A DNA stretch of 64,000 nt from contig NZ_KE384555.1 in the NCBI RefSeq assembly GCF_000426705.1, forward strand, positions 220,362 through 284,361. The letters run 5' to 3'. The position numbers and the translations under genes are program-made. Shown here piece by piece: positions 18,249-26,710 of this stretch (positions are counted from its first letter, which is position 1; every line of letters starts with the position of its first letter). The notes beneath the pieces were generated by a model. That model was not told the DNA's origin. It saw only the letters and a program-made list of their open reading frames with translations, and did no database searches. The stretch comes from Spirochaeta cellobiosiphila DSM 17781. Its GTDB lineage: Bacteria; Spirochaetota; Spirochaetia; DSM-17781.

Positions 18249-19772
18249 TTATTGATCATCTCTGGGAAAATGAATGGAAAAAGTGGTTTTTTCTCCTGTT
18301 TCCAATTCCATATCCCCTTCTAGTTGTGAGACCAGAGCCTCTATAAGATCAGAACCTAATCCCCGGTGACCGTCCTGATAGGGTTTGCCATCGTTTGATA
18401 TTCGAAGAAGTATCATATTCTGTTCCTGAAAACCTCCATTAAAAGATATTGTTCCTCCAGGTAACAGGCCATATTTAATAGCATTTGTGATTATTTCCGC
18501 AGTCAATATGCCCAAAGGGATTACTCTTTTGGCAGGTAATGTAAATTTATTCATATTATTCTCAACTGCAACAGGGAATTGGCAGACTGAGGACAATATC
18601 ATTGTTGTGATTTCCGTTAAGTATTGAGGAATCTCAATCTGAGATAAATCACTACTTTTATACAAAGTATCATGGACATTTTGAATGGCAATGATACGAG
18701 CACTCAAATCTTTTAATGTCTGCTCTGTATAAGGACCACCTTCATCAGTAATTAAACTTATAATGTGATTAATAAGAGCCAGATTGTTCTTTACACGGTG
18801 ATGAATTTCTTGAATTAACAACTTTCTTTCTTTACTGGTCTTTTCGAGTTTTTTATTTAATTCTTGAAGATTATCATTTTGAATACCTAAAGATTTGTTG
18901 TATTTTTGTTGTTGATACATAAAACTCAAAACCCAGGTGATAGCACTGAAGGTAAGGAACAGACCTATAAGAAGTCCAGACTGCTTTTGAAAATTTCTTA
19001 TATCCGGATTTCGATCCATCACCATAGTAAAATACAAAGGAAAAGCATTTAGCTGTTGAATCCCTTGTGTGTATTTTTTGAATGATCGAATATGAGTACC
19101 ACCTGTTAATGAAGAAGCTACCTTTTCCTCCCCATTGTATATCTCTATATCTGCAAAAGATTTTGTTTGCTTATAATTACGCTCTAATAAAAGACTAAAC
19201 TTAGCATCCCATAAACTGATATTGAATATATTGGACATTGATGGATCTTCCGGTGAAGGAAAAAGACTTTGGTCATTAAGACCTATTTCGAATAGATATT
19301 TGATATATCCTTGTTCATCAAATATAACACGACTCAAATGAATATAATTATCGACATCATGGTTTCCCTGAAGTAAAACAAAATCCACCTGGTTATTACT
19401 ATGGTACTGGCTTAGCAAAGTGTAAACTTCATTACTATCAGGAGAAAAGACACTCTTCCACAATACTTGACCTGTGCCATTAAAAACTTTGAGATAGGAT
19501 ATCTCTGGATGAAGTATTAGCTCTTGTCTAAGAAATTCCAGACCTTGATCAGTGAGACTTTGATTATTCATATAGACTAAATAACGAAGAAAACTATCAG
19601 CAGTAAGTAAACTATTATTTATTTGGGAGCTCATTAGCTGGAGAAGATGTTCCATGTCGGCATTTGTCTTTCTTTCCAATGCTGACCACAGGTTCTTGAT
19701 AGACAAAGAAACAATTATAATTGTTGTCACAGTTAACATAAGGGTCAACAGGTACCGCATTTTGTTTACCAA
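18249..19772 (-). CDS. Sensor histidine kinase, HisKA_2 (HWE-like) type
   Basis: A 507-residue membrane sensor kinase. It has a membrane segment at about residues 7-28, a periplasmic region of about 230 residues, a second membrane segment near 265-285 and a coiled coil. The phosphoacceptor motif IHHRVKNNLALINHIISL is near residue 323, followed by an ATPase domain (ITNAIKYG, GLGSDLIEALVSQL). This HisKA_2 type often signals to stand-alone receivers or stress pathways. The start is TTG at 19772, supported by AGGAG seven bases upstream; the in-frame ATG at 19760 is badly spaced. It follows the TRAP-type binding protein by three bases, so that protein may present its ligand to this kinase. No response regulator is adjacent. 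Confidence 0.9.
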   Translation of the reverse strand: MVNKMRYLLTLMLTVTTIIIVSLSIKNLWSALERKTNADMEHLLQLMSSQINNSLLTADSFLRYLVYMNNQSLTDQGLEFLRQELILHPEISYLKVFNGTGQVLWKSVFSPDSNEVYTLLSQYHSNNQVDFVLLQGNHDVDNYIHLSRVIFDEQGYIKYLFEIGLNDQSLFPSPEDPSMSNIFNISLWDAKFSLLLERNYKQTKSFADIEIYNGEEKVASSLTGGTHIRSFKKYTQGIQQLNAFPLYFTMVMDRNPDIRNFQKQSGLLIGLFLTFSAITWVLSFMYQQQKYNKSLGIQNDNLQELNKKLEKTSKERKLLIQEIHHRVKNNLALINHIISLITDEGGPYTEQTLKDLSARIIAIQNVHDTLYKSSDLSQIEIPQYLTEITTMILSSVCQFPVAVENNMNKFTLPAKRVIPLGILTAEIITNAIKYGLLPGGTISFNGGFQEQNMILLRISNDGKPYQDGHRGLGSDLIEALVSQLEGDMELETGEKTTFSIHFPRDDQ

Positions 19773-19775
19773 GTT

Positions 19776-20777
19776 TTACTCCTGCAGATAGGCTCCAATG
19801 GAAAGTTGCTTTATAAATTGACCTTCTAAATTACGTACTTCCTTTTGAGTCTGATTTAAGTCATCTTTTTGGGGAGCTGTTACAATTATGCCATGTGATT
19901 GAGCACTATTTATAGCTTCTATTTGAGCCAATTGTGCTTGCTTTCTTTGTTCCAAAACGATTTTATTCCAAGTACTAACAAACTCATTTTTCTGTTGTGT
20001 ACTTAATTTTTTCCAAAACTTAACAGAAACAATAGGGACATATTGGGCAAAGTATTCATAATCGGTAAAGGCATATTTAATGCCTCCTTCCCACAGATTT
20101 GCACTGTTAATGGTTTCAAAGGTGGTTAATATCCCATCGATGGAATGATCCTTTATACGGGGAATCAGATCAGGCCAAGCAATGATTACGCCTTGAGCAC
20201 CCAGGGCATTAATTCGTAATCTGTTGGCTTCTCCTCCTGCTACTCGAATCTTTAACCCTTTCAAGTCTTTAAAACTCTTTATTTGTTTTCTTGTTGTAAA
20301 GATATGAGCTGGGCCTAAATCCATCCAAAGACCAGGAACAATAACTCCCAGATTACCCTCAATCTTATTCAGTAACAACTGACCTTTATCACTCTCCAAA
20401 AACTCATCATAATCTTTACTATTTTTACCCCAGAACTGAGGAAGGAGGAAATAACTGATATCGGGAACATAACGATCGAGTTGCCATGTACCAGGAACGG
20501 CCATTTCCAAACTGCCACGAGCTAATGCAGTTATCACTTCCTGATCTCTGAATAGTTGAGCAGAATCATAAAATTGGACCTTATATTCTGGTCCTAATAT
20601 GTCAGATATTTCCTGGGCAAATAGTGCAACACCTTTGGTTTGTACATGGTTTTGAGTATTTTCGACAGATATACGAAATAGAATCTGTCTCTGATTGTAG
20701 GCACTGCTCAACAAAAGCAGGAAGAGAGATAGTAAGATAATGGTTTTCTTTTTAGATAAGTCCATAAAAAAATCCAT
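19776..20777 (-). CDS. DctP-type TRAP binding protein, probably a sensory accessory
   Basis: A 333-residue exported protein of the DctP family: an N-terminal hydrophobic signal (residues about 12-26) and the family core FKDLKGLKIRV, GAQGVIIAWPDLIPRIKDHSIDG and FETINSANLWEGGIKYAF. The conserved Arg that pairs with a carboxylate ligand would be in KIRVAGG. The usual DctQ and DctM permeases are absent on both sides; instead a histidine kinase follows three bases later. The best reading is a periplasmic receptor that informs the kinase about an organic acid or sugar acid. GGAG precedes the ATG. Signal peptide versus membrane anchor cannot be settled by eye. Confidence 0.85.
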   Translation of the reverse strand: MDFFMDLSKKKTIILLSLFLLLLSSAYNQRQILFRISVENTQNHVQTKGVALFAQEISDILGPEYKVQFYDSAQLFRDQEVITALARGSLEMAVPGTWQLDRYVPDISYFLLPQFWGKNSKDYDEFLESDKGQLLLNKIEGNLGVIVPGLWMDLGPAHIFTTRKQIKSFKDLKGLKIRVAGGEANRLRINALGAQGVIIAWPDLIPRIKDHSIDGILTTFETINSANLWEGGIKYAFTDYEYFAQYVPIVSVKFWKKLSTQQKNEFVSTWNKIVLEQRKQAQLAQIEAINSAQSHGIIVTAPQKDDLNQTQKEVRNLEGQFIKQLSIGAYLQE

Positions 20778-20906
20778 AAAATAACTCCATTTCCCTTATC
20801 TATCAACTAATCCTAATGACTGTGATATGTAAATACAAGTCTACTTCAGTAAAAGATTGTTTTCCCCCCACAGACAACAGACTAATTAAATGTTAACATA
20901 ATTAAT

Positions 20907-22718
20907 ATGCCTAGGTATTCAAATCATCATCACACATCAATCCAATCTGCTGAGAAACTCGCTGATACTATATTAAAAAAGGTATATGGTGCTGCTAGAA
21001 AAGAAAAATGGGGAACTGCTTTTATGCAAATAGCATGGACAGCTGGACCTGTTACCTACCTGGGATTACAAGGGGGGTATTATGTAGCTTATGGCAAGAC
21101 TGCATCTCCAGAAGTATTTATATATTTTGCTGGATATACTGTCATTGCAGGTATATTTGCTTTAATCTCTAAGTTTATTTACAACATGACAGCAGGGGAT
21201 AGTAGAGAGGAAGAAAGAAATTCCCTGGAAAGGGTTTTTAACCTTCTGCCCAAAAGAATTGCAGAAATCAGGGATTTGCAATTGACAAATCTTGATGAAA
21301 AGGGCCGTAACATATTAGGGGCAAAATACCTGTTGGAGAATCCTGATGCAGATGCCTATGCCTTAGCAACAGCTATGTACGATCTAACAAATGATCTAGA
21401 AATATCAGAGATTATGGCCCATGCCGAGACTTATCGTCAAAATGGACTCTTATCTAGAGCAAAAGAAAAGAGAGAACGGATAAAAATCCTGCTGGAACCA
21501 CACATGGAGCAAATAAAAGCATCCTCCGAAGAAGTGACACGCTTAATATTGAACAGAGTAAATGGTGTAGGACCGGATAAAAATGTTGGAAGAATGAGAA
21601 CCAGAGGGTTTATTTCCAGGGTCTTATCGGCAGCTGAGAATGATGATTTAAATTTAATGACGCTTTCAGATTCTGAAGAAGTGTGTATCTTGGCCTTTGA
21701 GCTTATATGCAGTAGACAATATCCTTACTTTCATGCCCATTATATCGGGCACAAAGCCTATACAATCGCAGCGAAGAGATTGGAGATAGCAAGAAGAGAG
21801 TATGGATCAGCCATATATAAACGCAATAGTTACTTAAGAATACTGGCAGAACGACTGTACCGAGAAAGTGCAAAGAATACTCATATAAAGGGTATTCATA
21901 AGGTTATAGCCTCTCTGCCCAATATTAGATCATCCCAAATACTTCAAGAGAAAATTGTAGCAACACTCAAGGAAAATATCCATAATAAAAGCTACTCAGC
22001 TTCAAAGTTAAGAGCAGATTTAGATATATATCAGAGACTTCGTCGAGCAGGTTTAAAAACAAAACAGGCACATAAAAAATTCCAGACTACATGGATTAAT
22101 TATGTAAAGATGCTTCAGGAAATGGATCGTAGTGAACACCCCCTTTCAAAACTACATCTGATGCATAAAAAGAATAAAGGAAAGGGAGTATACCTAACAG
22201 AAAAATCCATAGGTCTGCACCAAAAGCAGATAATACCTATGGTTCAACTTTTCGAACAAAAACTGGAAGAATTCACATTAGAACATGAAACAGCAGAGGT
22301 CAAAGTAAATGATCAAAAAGAACTAGCCGTAGATTTACTTTTGATTATAGATAAATATATTCCCTTAAGCCCACCCAGAACACAACGAACTATTGAAGAT
22401 ACACGGTCAGCGTACTTAAATTATATTTTCCGTGACACCAGTATATCCATGAGGCAACCTTGGGGATTATCATTAATCTCAGGTATAAAATATTCACGCC
22501 AACAGGCAATACATAGCGTTATAAGTAGACTCATTGAATATGATCGCTTAAAGCTAACAAAAGAGGATATCCCCTATCTTATAGAAAACTATGATGGAGA
22601 TATGACTTTTCTAGAAGAACAGATGAATCAGGAACAACAAAGCTGGACATCTGATTTTGATATCCCGGAACCTATTGTCGTTCCCGTCTTAAATGAAATT
22701 AAAAGGCAAGACTCTTGA
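20907..22718 (+). CDS. Unrecognised 603-residue membrane-anchored protein
   Basis: I do not recognise a family. The first 40 residues are polar and include HHH. Two hydrophobic segments follow (about 40-62 and 70-92), and then about 510 mostly helical, strongly charged residues that look cytoplasmic. One stretch (about 240-330) is rich in Tyr, His and Arg, and the last 90 residues form an acidic region with a Pro/Val-rich end. No enzyme motif, Walker box or metal site is apparent. No Shine-Dalgarno precedes ATG 20907. It is divergent from the TRAP-binding-protein/kinase pair and lies 34 bases before the Thr leader peptide. It may be a lineage-specific structural or signalling protein. Confidence 0.75.
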   Translation: MPRYSNHHHTSIQSAEKLADTILKKVYGAARKEKWGTAFMQIAWTAGPVTYLGLQGGYYVAYGKTASPEVFIYFAGYTVIAGIFALISKFIYNMTAGDSREEERNSLERVFNLLPKRIAEIRDLQLTNLDEKGRNILGAKYLLENPDADAYALATAMYDLTNDLEISEIMAHAETYRQNGLLSRAKEKRERIKILLEPHMEQIKASSEEVTRLILNRVNGVGPDKNVGRMRTRGFISRVLSAAENDDLNLMTLSDSEEVCILAFELICSRQYPYFHAHYIGHKAYTIAAKRLEIARREYGSAIYKRNSYLRILAERLYRESAKNTHIKGIHKVIASLPNIRSSQILQEKIVATLKENIHNKSYSASKLRADLDIYQRLRRAGLKTKQAHKKFQTTWINYVKMLQEMDRSEHPLSKLHLMHKKNKGKGVYLTEKSIGLHQKQIIPMVQLFEQKLEEFTLEHETAEVKVNDQKELAVDLLLIIDKYIPLSPPRTQRTIEDTRSAYLNYIFRDTSISMRQPWGLSLISGIKYSRQQAIHSVISRLIEYDRLKLTKEDIPYLIENYDGDMTFLEEQMNQEQQSWTSDFDIPEPIVVPVLNEIKRQDS

Positions 22719-22743
22719 TTAATAAGAAAAAAGTCATTAACAT
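22715..22743 (+). promoter_or_regulatory. Candidate sigma-70 promoter of the threonine attenuator
   Basis: TTGATT (22715-22720) and TAACAT (22738-22743) are separated by 17 bases, four of six matches to each consensus box. Transcription would start near 22750, only a few bases before the leader ATG at 22753. That would make the leader peptide nearly leaderless and would explain why no ribosome site is seen. Read-through from the preceding gene is the alternative. Confidence 0.35.
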
Positions 22744-22752
22744 CGCTAGAAT

Positions 22753-22818
22753 ATGAATTACATTAATATAAATTTTACAACGACTACGACAACTCTAACT
22801 ATACCCATTGCGGGCTAG
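22753..22818 (+). CDS. Threonine-rich attenuator leader peptide
   Basis: A 21-codon frame, too short for ordinary gene calling: Met and seven further residues (NYININF), six consecutive Thr codons (22777-22794, using ACA, ACG and ACT), then LTIPIAG and TAG. Seven of 21 residues are Thr. It resembles the E. coli threonine operon leader peptide in length, in its Thr run and in ending with Ala-Gly. A stop codon at 22747 fixes ATG 22753 as the earliest in-frame ATG. The Thr run overlaps the 5' arm of the protector hairpin and the stop codon lies in its 3' arm, as attenuation requires. The role is inferred; the reading frame is seen directly. Confidence 0.8.
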   Translation: MNYININFTTTTTTLTIPIAG

Positions 22819-22864
22819 AGGTCGTACAAATATATACGAAAACCCCGCATAGCGGGGTTTTTTT
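22785..22864 (+). promoter_or_regulatory. Ribosome-mediated transcription attenuator upstream of the ThrRS-like gene
   Basis: Three alternative structures can be drawn. Protector: TACGAC (22785-22790) with GTCGTA (22821-22826), CTCTA (22793-22797) with TAGAG (22816-22820), and CCC/GGG inside. Antiterminator: TCGTA (22822-22826) with TACGA (22835-22839), and GCGGG (22810-22814) with CCCGC (22844-22848). Terminator: 22839-22864. The protector and antiterminator share 22810-22826; the antiterminator and terminator share 22839-22848. Ribosome stalling on the Thr codons would block the protector's 5' arm, free the antiterminator and allow read-through, so expression should rise when charged tRNA-Thr is scarce. 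No T-box consensus is present. Confidence 0.8.
22839..22864 (+). terminator. Attenuator terminator hairpin
   Basis: A perfect GC-rich stem (CCCCGC 22843-22848 with GCGGGG 22852-22857, loop ATA), extended by A-T pairs, is followed by seven T residues (22858-22864). It is a textbook rho-independent terminator, placed 49 bases before the synthetase ATG on the same strand and too far from the preceding gene's stop (120 bases) to be simply its terminator. Confidence 0.9.
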
Positions 22865-22912
22865 AGGTCCTGACCTATAACCTTGTTGTGCGTGACAATA
22901 AGGAGCATTATT

Positions 22913-24109
22913 ATGAAAAACCATTTACAATTAGGGAAGGAACTAGACCTCTTTATACAATCACCAACTGTAGGTAAAGGTTTGCCATTACTAACAGAAA
23001 AAGGTAATTGTATTAAGAGAAGCATGATTAAATTGGTAGAAGAACTAGAGGAAAAGAATGGCTATCTCTTGACTAGTACTCCCTTAATGGCAAGTAAAAA
23101 CCTGTATGAGATATCAGGACACTGGGACCTGTATAAAGAAGACATGTTTGTACTGGAAGCCGGTCCAGAAGACTATTATGCTTTGAGGCCTATGACATGT
23201 CCTTTTCAATTCCAATTATATCTTAGAAAAAAACATAGTTATAAAGAACTGCCTATTCGTTATTCCGAAACTTCTACTTTATTTAGAAATGAACCTACAG
23301 GATCTATTCATGGACTAAATAGGATTAGGCAATTCACTTTATCTGATGGACATATTATCTGCAGATTTGACCAAATTGAAAAAGAATTTCTTAATTGCCT
23401 GGATATTATTAATACCATAATGGCTAAACTAGACTTTAAAAACTTCTGGTTTAGATTCTCAACAAGAGATCCTCAAAAGAAAAACAAATATATAGAAAAT
23501 GACTCAGCTTGGGAAAAATCTGAGTCCTTACTAAAATCCTTTTTGGTAAAACATAATATTTCCTATTCTGATGGAAAAGGAGAAGCCGCATTTTATGGGC
23601 CTAAACTGGATATCCAAATGAAAGATGCTGAAGGGCGCGAAGAAACTCTTTTTACATTACAACTAGACTTTGCACTAGCAGAACGTTTCGGAATGACCTA
23701 CACTGATGAAAACAACAAAGAAGAGCATCCGTATATAATCCATAGATCCAGCATTGGGTGTTATGAGCGGACATTAGCCCATTTATTGGAAATTCATCAA
23801 GGTGCCCTCCCCTTTTGGTTAATGCCTACACAGATAATGATAATACCTGTGAATGATAAGCACCTTGATTATGCACTTAAAGTACAGGATTTTTTAACTG
23901 ATAGTAAATTTCGAGTTGAAATAGATAAGAGAACCGAGACCTTGGGTAAACGCATACGCGAAGCAGTAAAAATACGTACTCCCTATCTGATCATTATTGG
24001 TGAGAAAGAAATAGCAACAAAGACAATTAATGTAAGAAAAAGAGGACAGAAGGATTCTACCCAAATAACTTTAGATCAGTTCAAACAGATGTTAAAGAAT
24101 CAATACTGA
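22913..24109 (+). CDS. Threonyl-tRNA synthetase-like protein lacking TGS and editing domains
   Basis: A 398-residue class II synthetase, against about 640 for standard ThrRS. It begins at the catalytic core (LGKELDLF, equivalent to about E. coli residue 245), so the TGS and editing domains are absent. Motif 2 (FRNEPTGSIHGLNRIRQFT) and motif 3 (IHRSSIGCYERT, Arg286) are intact. All three zinc ligands that select threonine are present: Cys96, His147 and His277, matching E. coli Cys334, His385 and His511. CPGH is changed to CPFQ and FTQDD to FTLSD. The C-terminal anticodon-binding domain is complete. ATG 22913 has AAGGAG; an upstream in-frame TTG does not. The threonine attenuator suggests a starvation-induced second enzyme. 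Confidence 0.9.
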   Translation: MKNHLQLGKELDLFIQSPTVGKGLPLLTEKGNCIKRSMIKLVEELEEKNGYLLTSTPLMASKNLYEISGHWDLYKEDMFVLEAGPEDYYALRPMTCPFQFQLYLRKKHSYKELPIRYSETSTLFRNEPTGSIHGLNRIRQFTLSDGHIICRFDQIEKEFLNCLDIINTIMAKLDFKNFWFRFSTRDPQKKNKYIENDSAWEKSESLLKSFLVKHNISYSDGKGEAAFYGPKLDIQMKDAEGREETLFTLQLDFALAERFGMTYTDENNKEEHPYIIHRSSIGCYERTLAHLLEIHQGALPFWLMPTQIMIIPVNDKHLDYALKVQDFLTDSKFRVEIDKRTETLGKRIREAVKIRTPYLIIIGEKEIATKTINVRKRGQKDSTQITLDQFKQMLKNQY

Positions 24110-24457
24110 ATTAATTATATGTGGATCAGATCCTATTAATAAAATCTCAACTTAGAAGTTAGGACATCTAAATATTGACTATAGAATAGGGACTTCATGT
24201 AAGCCAATGAACAAAACCATAGAAAAAAGTCCCATCTTAGAAAACTAAAGATGTCCTAAATTAACAGGTTTCCAAAATGTTCAAATTTGATTAAATTGAT
24301 ATTTAACAATGTATAGTGACAAAATAAATTAAAAAAAATGCTCTCTTCTAGGATAGCCTAAAGAGTTCTTAGCTAATAGTCACAATTCATTAATGAAATG
24401 TAATCAAGAGGCAGAATAAAAGTTTTAGATTTCAGCGAATAGGACTATGGAGGTTTT
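24110..24457 (+). other. 348-bp intergenic region with nested inverted repeats
   Basis: The gap between the synthetase and a chemoreceptor holds an 11-bp perfect inverted repeat (24159-24169 with 24249-24259). Nested inside is a 7-bp repeat, GGGACTT (24189-24195) with AAGTCCC (24227-24233). A second hairpin lies at 24343-24365 (CTCTT-c-TAGG with CCTA-AAGAG). No small frame with a ribosome site and no confident promoter was found. It may carry the synthetase terminator, a structured leader RNA or a decayed small repeat element. Confidence 0.4.
24159..24259 (+). repeat. Nested inverted repeat, about 100 bp
   Basis: The outer arms TTAGGACATCT and AGATGTCCTAA are perfect complements 79 bases apart, and the inner arms GGGACTT/AAGTCCC are also perfect. 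The arrangement fits a multi-stem RNA or a miniature inverted-repeat element. No other copy was noticed in this window. Confidence 0.5.
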
Positions 24458-26533
24458 ATGAAACTTAGAGGTAAAGTTCTGCTCCCTACAGCAATTGTCA
24501 TGATTGCAGGACTTATGGTTGTCTTTTTAACAATGGTAACAAGTGTTATAAAAGAAATTGAAACAATACATGAAAGGGAATTAAAGCAGTTAACGGATGT
24601 AACAACGAATAAAGCAGAAACATGGCTTGAAGAACGAAGGGCTAATATTGAAACAATAGCCCAGATGAATGATCTTATTATTCCCCTTGAAGCGAAGGTA
24701 TCAACACAAGAATTAGCCAAAATCAATAATAAGTTAAAACGTTTAACCGTTATTATGAATGATTTTGACACATTGGGAATCCTTAACAAAGAAGGAATAG
24801 CTATTGCCCATAGTGAGGCAAGTCAGGTGGGATCATTAAATCTAAGTAGTAGAGACTACTTTAAGGAAGCTATCAAAGGGAATTTGGCTATCTCCAAGGT
24901 TTTGGTTAGTAAGGTATCCCAAAAACCCGTATTTGTAATAGCCTCACCACTTAAAGATGGTGATAACATTATCGGTATTATCTATGGAGCTATCAAATTA
25001 AGTAATTTTACTCAATCAGCAGTTGATACCATCCAAATTGGGGATGATGGGTATGCCTATATGGTTGATGATAAAGGAGTTATGATAGCCCACCGTAATA
25101 GTGCATCAATCCTCAAGGATAACATAACAGATAGTGATTTCGGAAGAGAAATTATGTCACAGAAAGAAGGAATAATAGATTACAAATTTGAGAATGAACG
25201 TATTCTCGCTGGCTATAACCTTGTTCCCATTACAGGCTGGAAATTAATAACAAGAGTTACTTACAATGATATGTTTGCCTCACTAAAAGAATTAACCATT
25301 ACTATGAGTATCATTATGGCGTTAATTCTTATCGTGATGTTAATAGTTCAATTTGTCCTTGTGCGGTCCATTGTTAAACGAGTTCAAGCCATGGTATTAA
25401 ATCTCAAAGATTTGTCAGAAGGGGAAGGGGATTTAACAAAACGACTTCTTATACAAGGATCTGATGAAATCGATCAAATGGCAGATTATGTCAATAAGAC
25501 AATGACACGTATCGAGGATATGGTTAAACAAATAAAAGAAGAGACCCTATCCTTGGCAGATATTGACACAGATCTATCTTCCAATATGACTGAAACAGCC
25601 TCAGCAATTAATGAGATTACCGCTAATATTGAAAGTGTAAATGTACGTATTATTAATCAATCCGCAGGTGTTGAAGAAATGCACGCAACATTAGATGCCA
25701 TAGGGGATGGAATTGAACACCTTGACTATCGTATTGATGAACAGATAAAAAACATATCAGATTCTTCTGCCGCCGTAGAACAAATGGCGGCAAATATCAA
25801 CTCTGTTAACCAGAGTCTCCAAACGAATGCTGCTTCTATGCAAGAATTGCAGTCAGCATCTGAGTCTGGTTATCAATCTATTGGAGAACTTTCCAATATT
25901 TTCCAACTTATCATCAAAGAATCCGCAGGTTTGGAAGAAGCAAGTACAATAATCCAGGATATCGCATCTCAAACCAATTTACTCGCTATGAACGCAGCAA
26001 TAGAAGCAGCTCATGCAGGTAATACAGGAAGAGGTTTTGCTGTTGTAGCTGAAGAAATCCGTAAATTAGCAGAAAATTCAGGATCCCAAGGTAGTAAAAT
26101 TAGTCAAGCCTTAACTTCCCTTAAAGATAGCATAGATAAAATTGGTTCTGCTTTGGATTCTACACAAGGTAAGTTTAATTCAGTATATCTTTTGAGTCAG
26201 AAAACAGTAGAACAGGAAAGTATCATCAAACAAGCGATGGATGAGCAAGTAACAGGCAGTAAAGAGGTATTACACTCATTAACAGCCATACAAAGTCAAA
26301 GTGATGATGTCCGTGATTCCTCAAAAGAAATGTTGGTTGGAGCCAAGCAAGTTCTTGAAGAAATCTCTCACTTAACAGAAGTAACAGAAGAAATCCGCCT
26401 CAGCATTAATGAAATGGCAACTGGTGCCGTACAAATAAATAAATCGGTAGAATATGTCAGAGAATTAACGCACCAAACTAGCGACAGTGTAGGAACTTTA
26501 AATAATCAAGTTTCTAAATTTGTGACAAAATAA
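24458..26533 (+). CDS. Methyl-accepting chemotaxis protein with dCache-type sensor
   Basis: A 691-residue chemoreceptor. A membrane segment (about 8-28) precedes a periplasmic double-Cache domain of about 250 residues ([40 protein letters not shown]). A second membrane segment near 280-300 leads into HAMP ([12 protein letters not shown]...[13 protein letters not shown]) and a long signalling coiled coil with the conserved tip [20 protein letters not shown]. dCache domains generally bind amino acids, polyamines or carboxylates. GGAGG precedes ATG 24458. It is closely similar along its whole length to the receptor at 47506-49581, indicating duplication. Confidence 0.94.
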   Translation: MKLRGKVLLPTAIVMIAGLMVVFLTMVTSVIKEIETIHERELKQLTDVTTNKAETWLEERRANIETIAQMNDLIIPLEAKVSTQELAKINNKLKRLTVIMNDFDTLGILNKEGIAIAHSEASQVGSLNLSSRDYFKEAIKGNLAISKVLVSKVSQKPVFVIASPLKDGDNIIGIIYGAIKLSNFTQSAVDTIQIGDDGYAYMVDDKGVMIAHRNSASILKDNITDSDFGREIMSQKEGIIDYKFENERILAGYNLVPITGWKLITRVTYNDMFASLKELTITMSIIMALILIVMLIVQFVLVRSIVKRVQAMVLNLKDLSEGEGDLTKRLLIQGSDEIDQMADYVNKTMTRIEDMVKQIKEETLSLADIDTDLSSNMTETASAINEITANIESVNVRIINQSAGVEEMHATLDAIGDGIEHLDYRIDEQIKNISDSSAAVEQMAANINSVNQSLQTNAASMQELQSASESGYQSIGELSNIFQLIIKESAGLEEASTIIQDIASQTNLLAMNAAIEAAHAGNTGRGFAVVAEEIRKLAENSGSQGSKISQALTSLKDSIDKIGSALDSTQGKFNSVYLLSQKTVEQESIIKQAMDEQVTGSKEVLHSLTAIQSQSDDVRDSSKEMLVGAKQVLEEISHLTEVTEEIRLSINEMATGAVQINKSVEYVRELTHQTSDSVGTLNNQVSKFVTK

Positions 26534-26544
26534 CACGCCCCTAT

Positions 26545-26566
26545 AGGGAGAGAAACATCTCTCCCT
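26545..26566 (+). terminator. Hairpin after the chemoreceptor gene
   Basis: AGGGAGAGA pairs with TCTCTCCCT (9 bp, loop AACA) twelve bases after the stop. A C-rich tract rather than a T run follows, so it is a probable but not ideal terminator. Confidence 0.55.
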
Positions 26567-26710
26567 CCCCTTCTGATTGCAATATAAGAAATATTCACAG
26601 TTTTTTTAATCATAATACTGGATATAAGAACCACAAAACTATATATTGACTGGCCAAAGATATATCTAATAAGAAAAGTACAAAAGAATTATTAATGAGG
26701 TTATTGTTAA

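Noticed and set aside
22741-22912. T-box riboswitch upstream of the ThrRS-like gene
   Set aside because: No AGGGTGGNACCGCG consensus or stem I architecture; the Thr-codon leader peptide and overlapping stems explain the region better.
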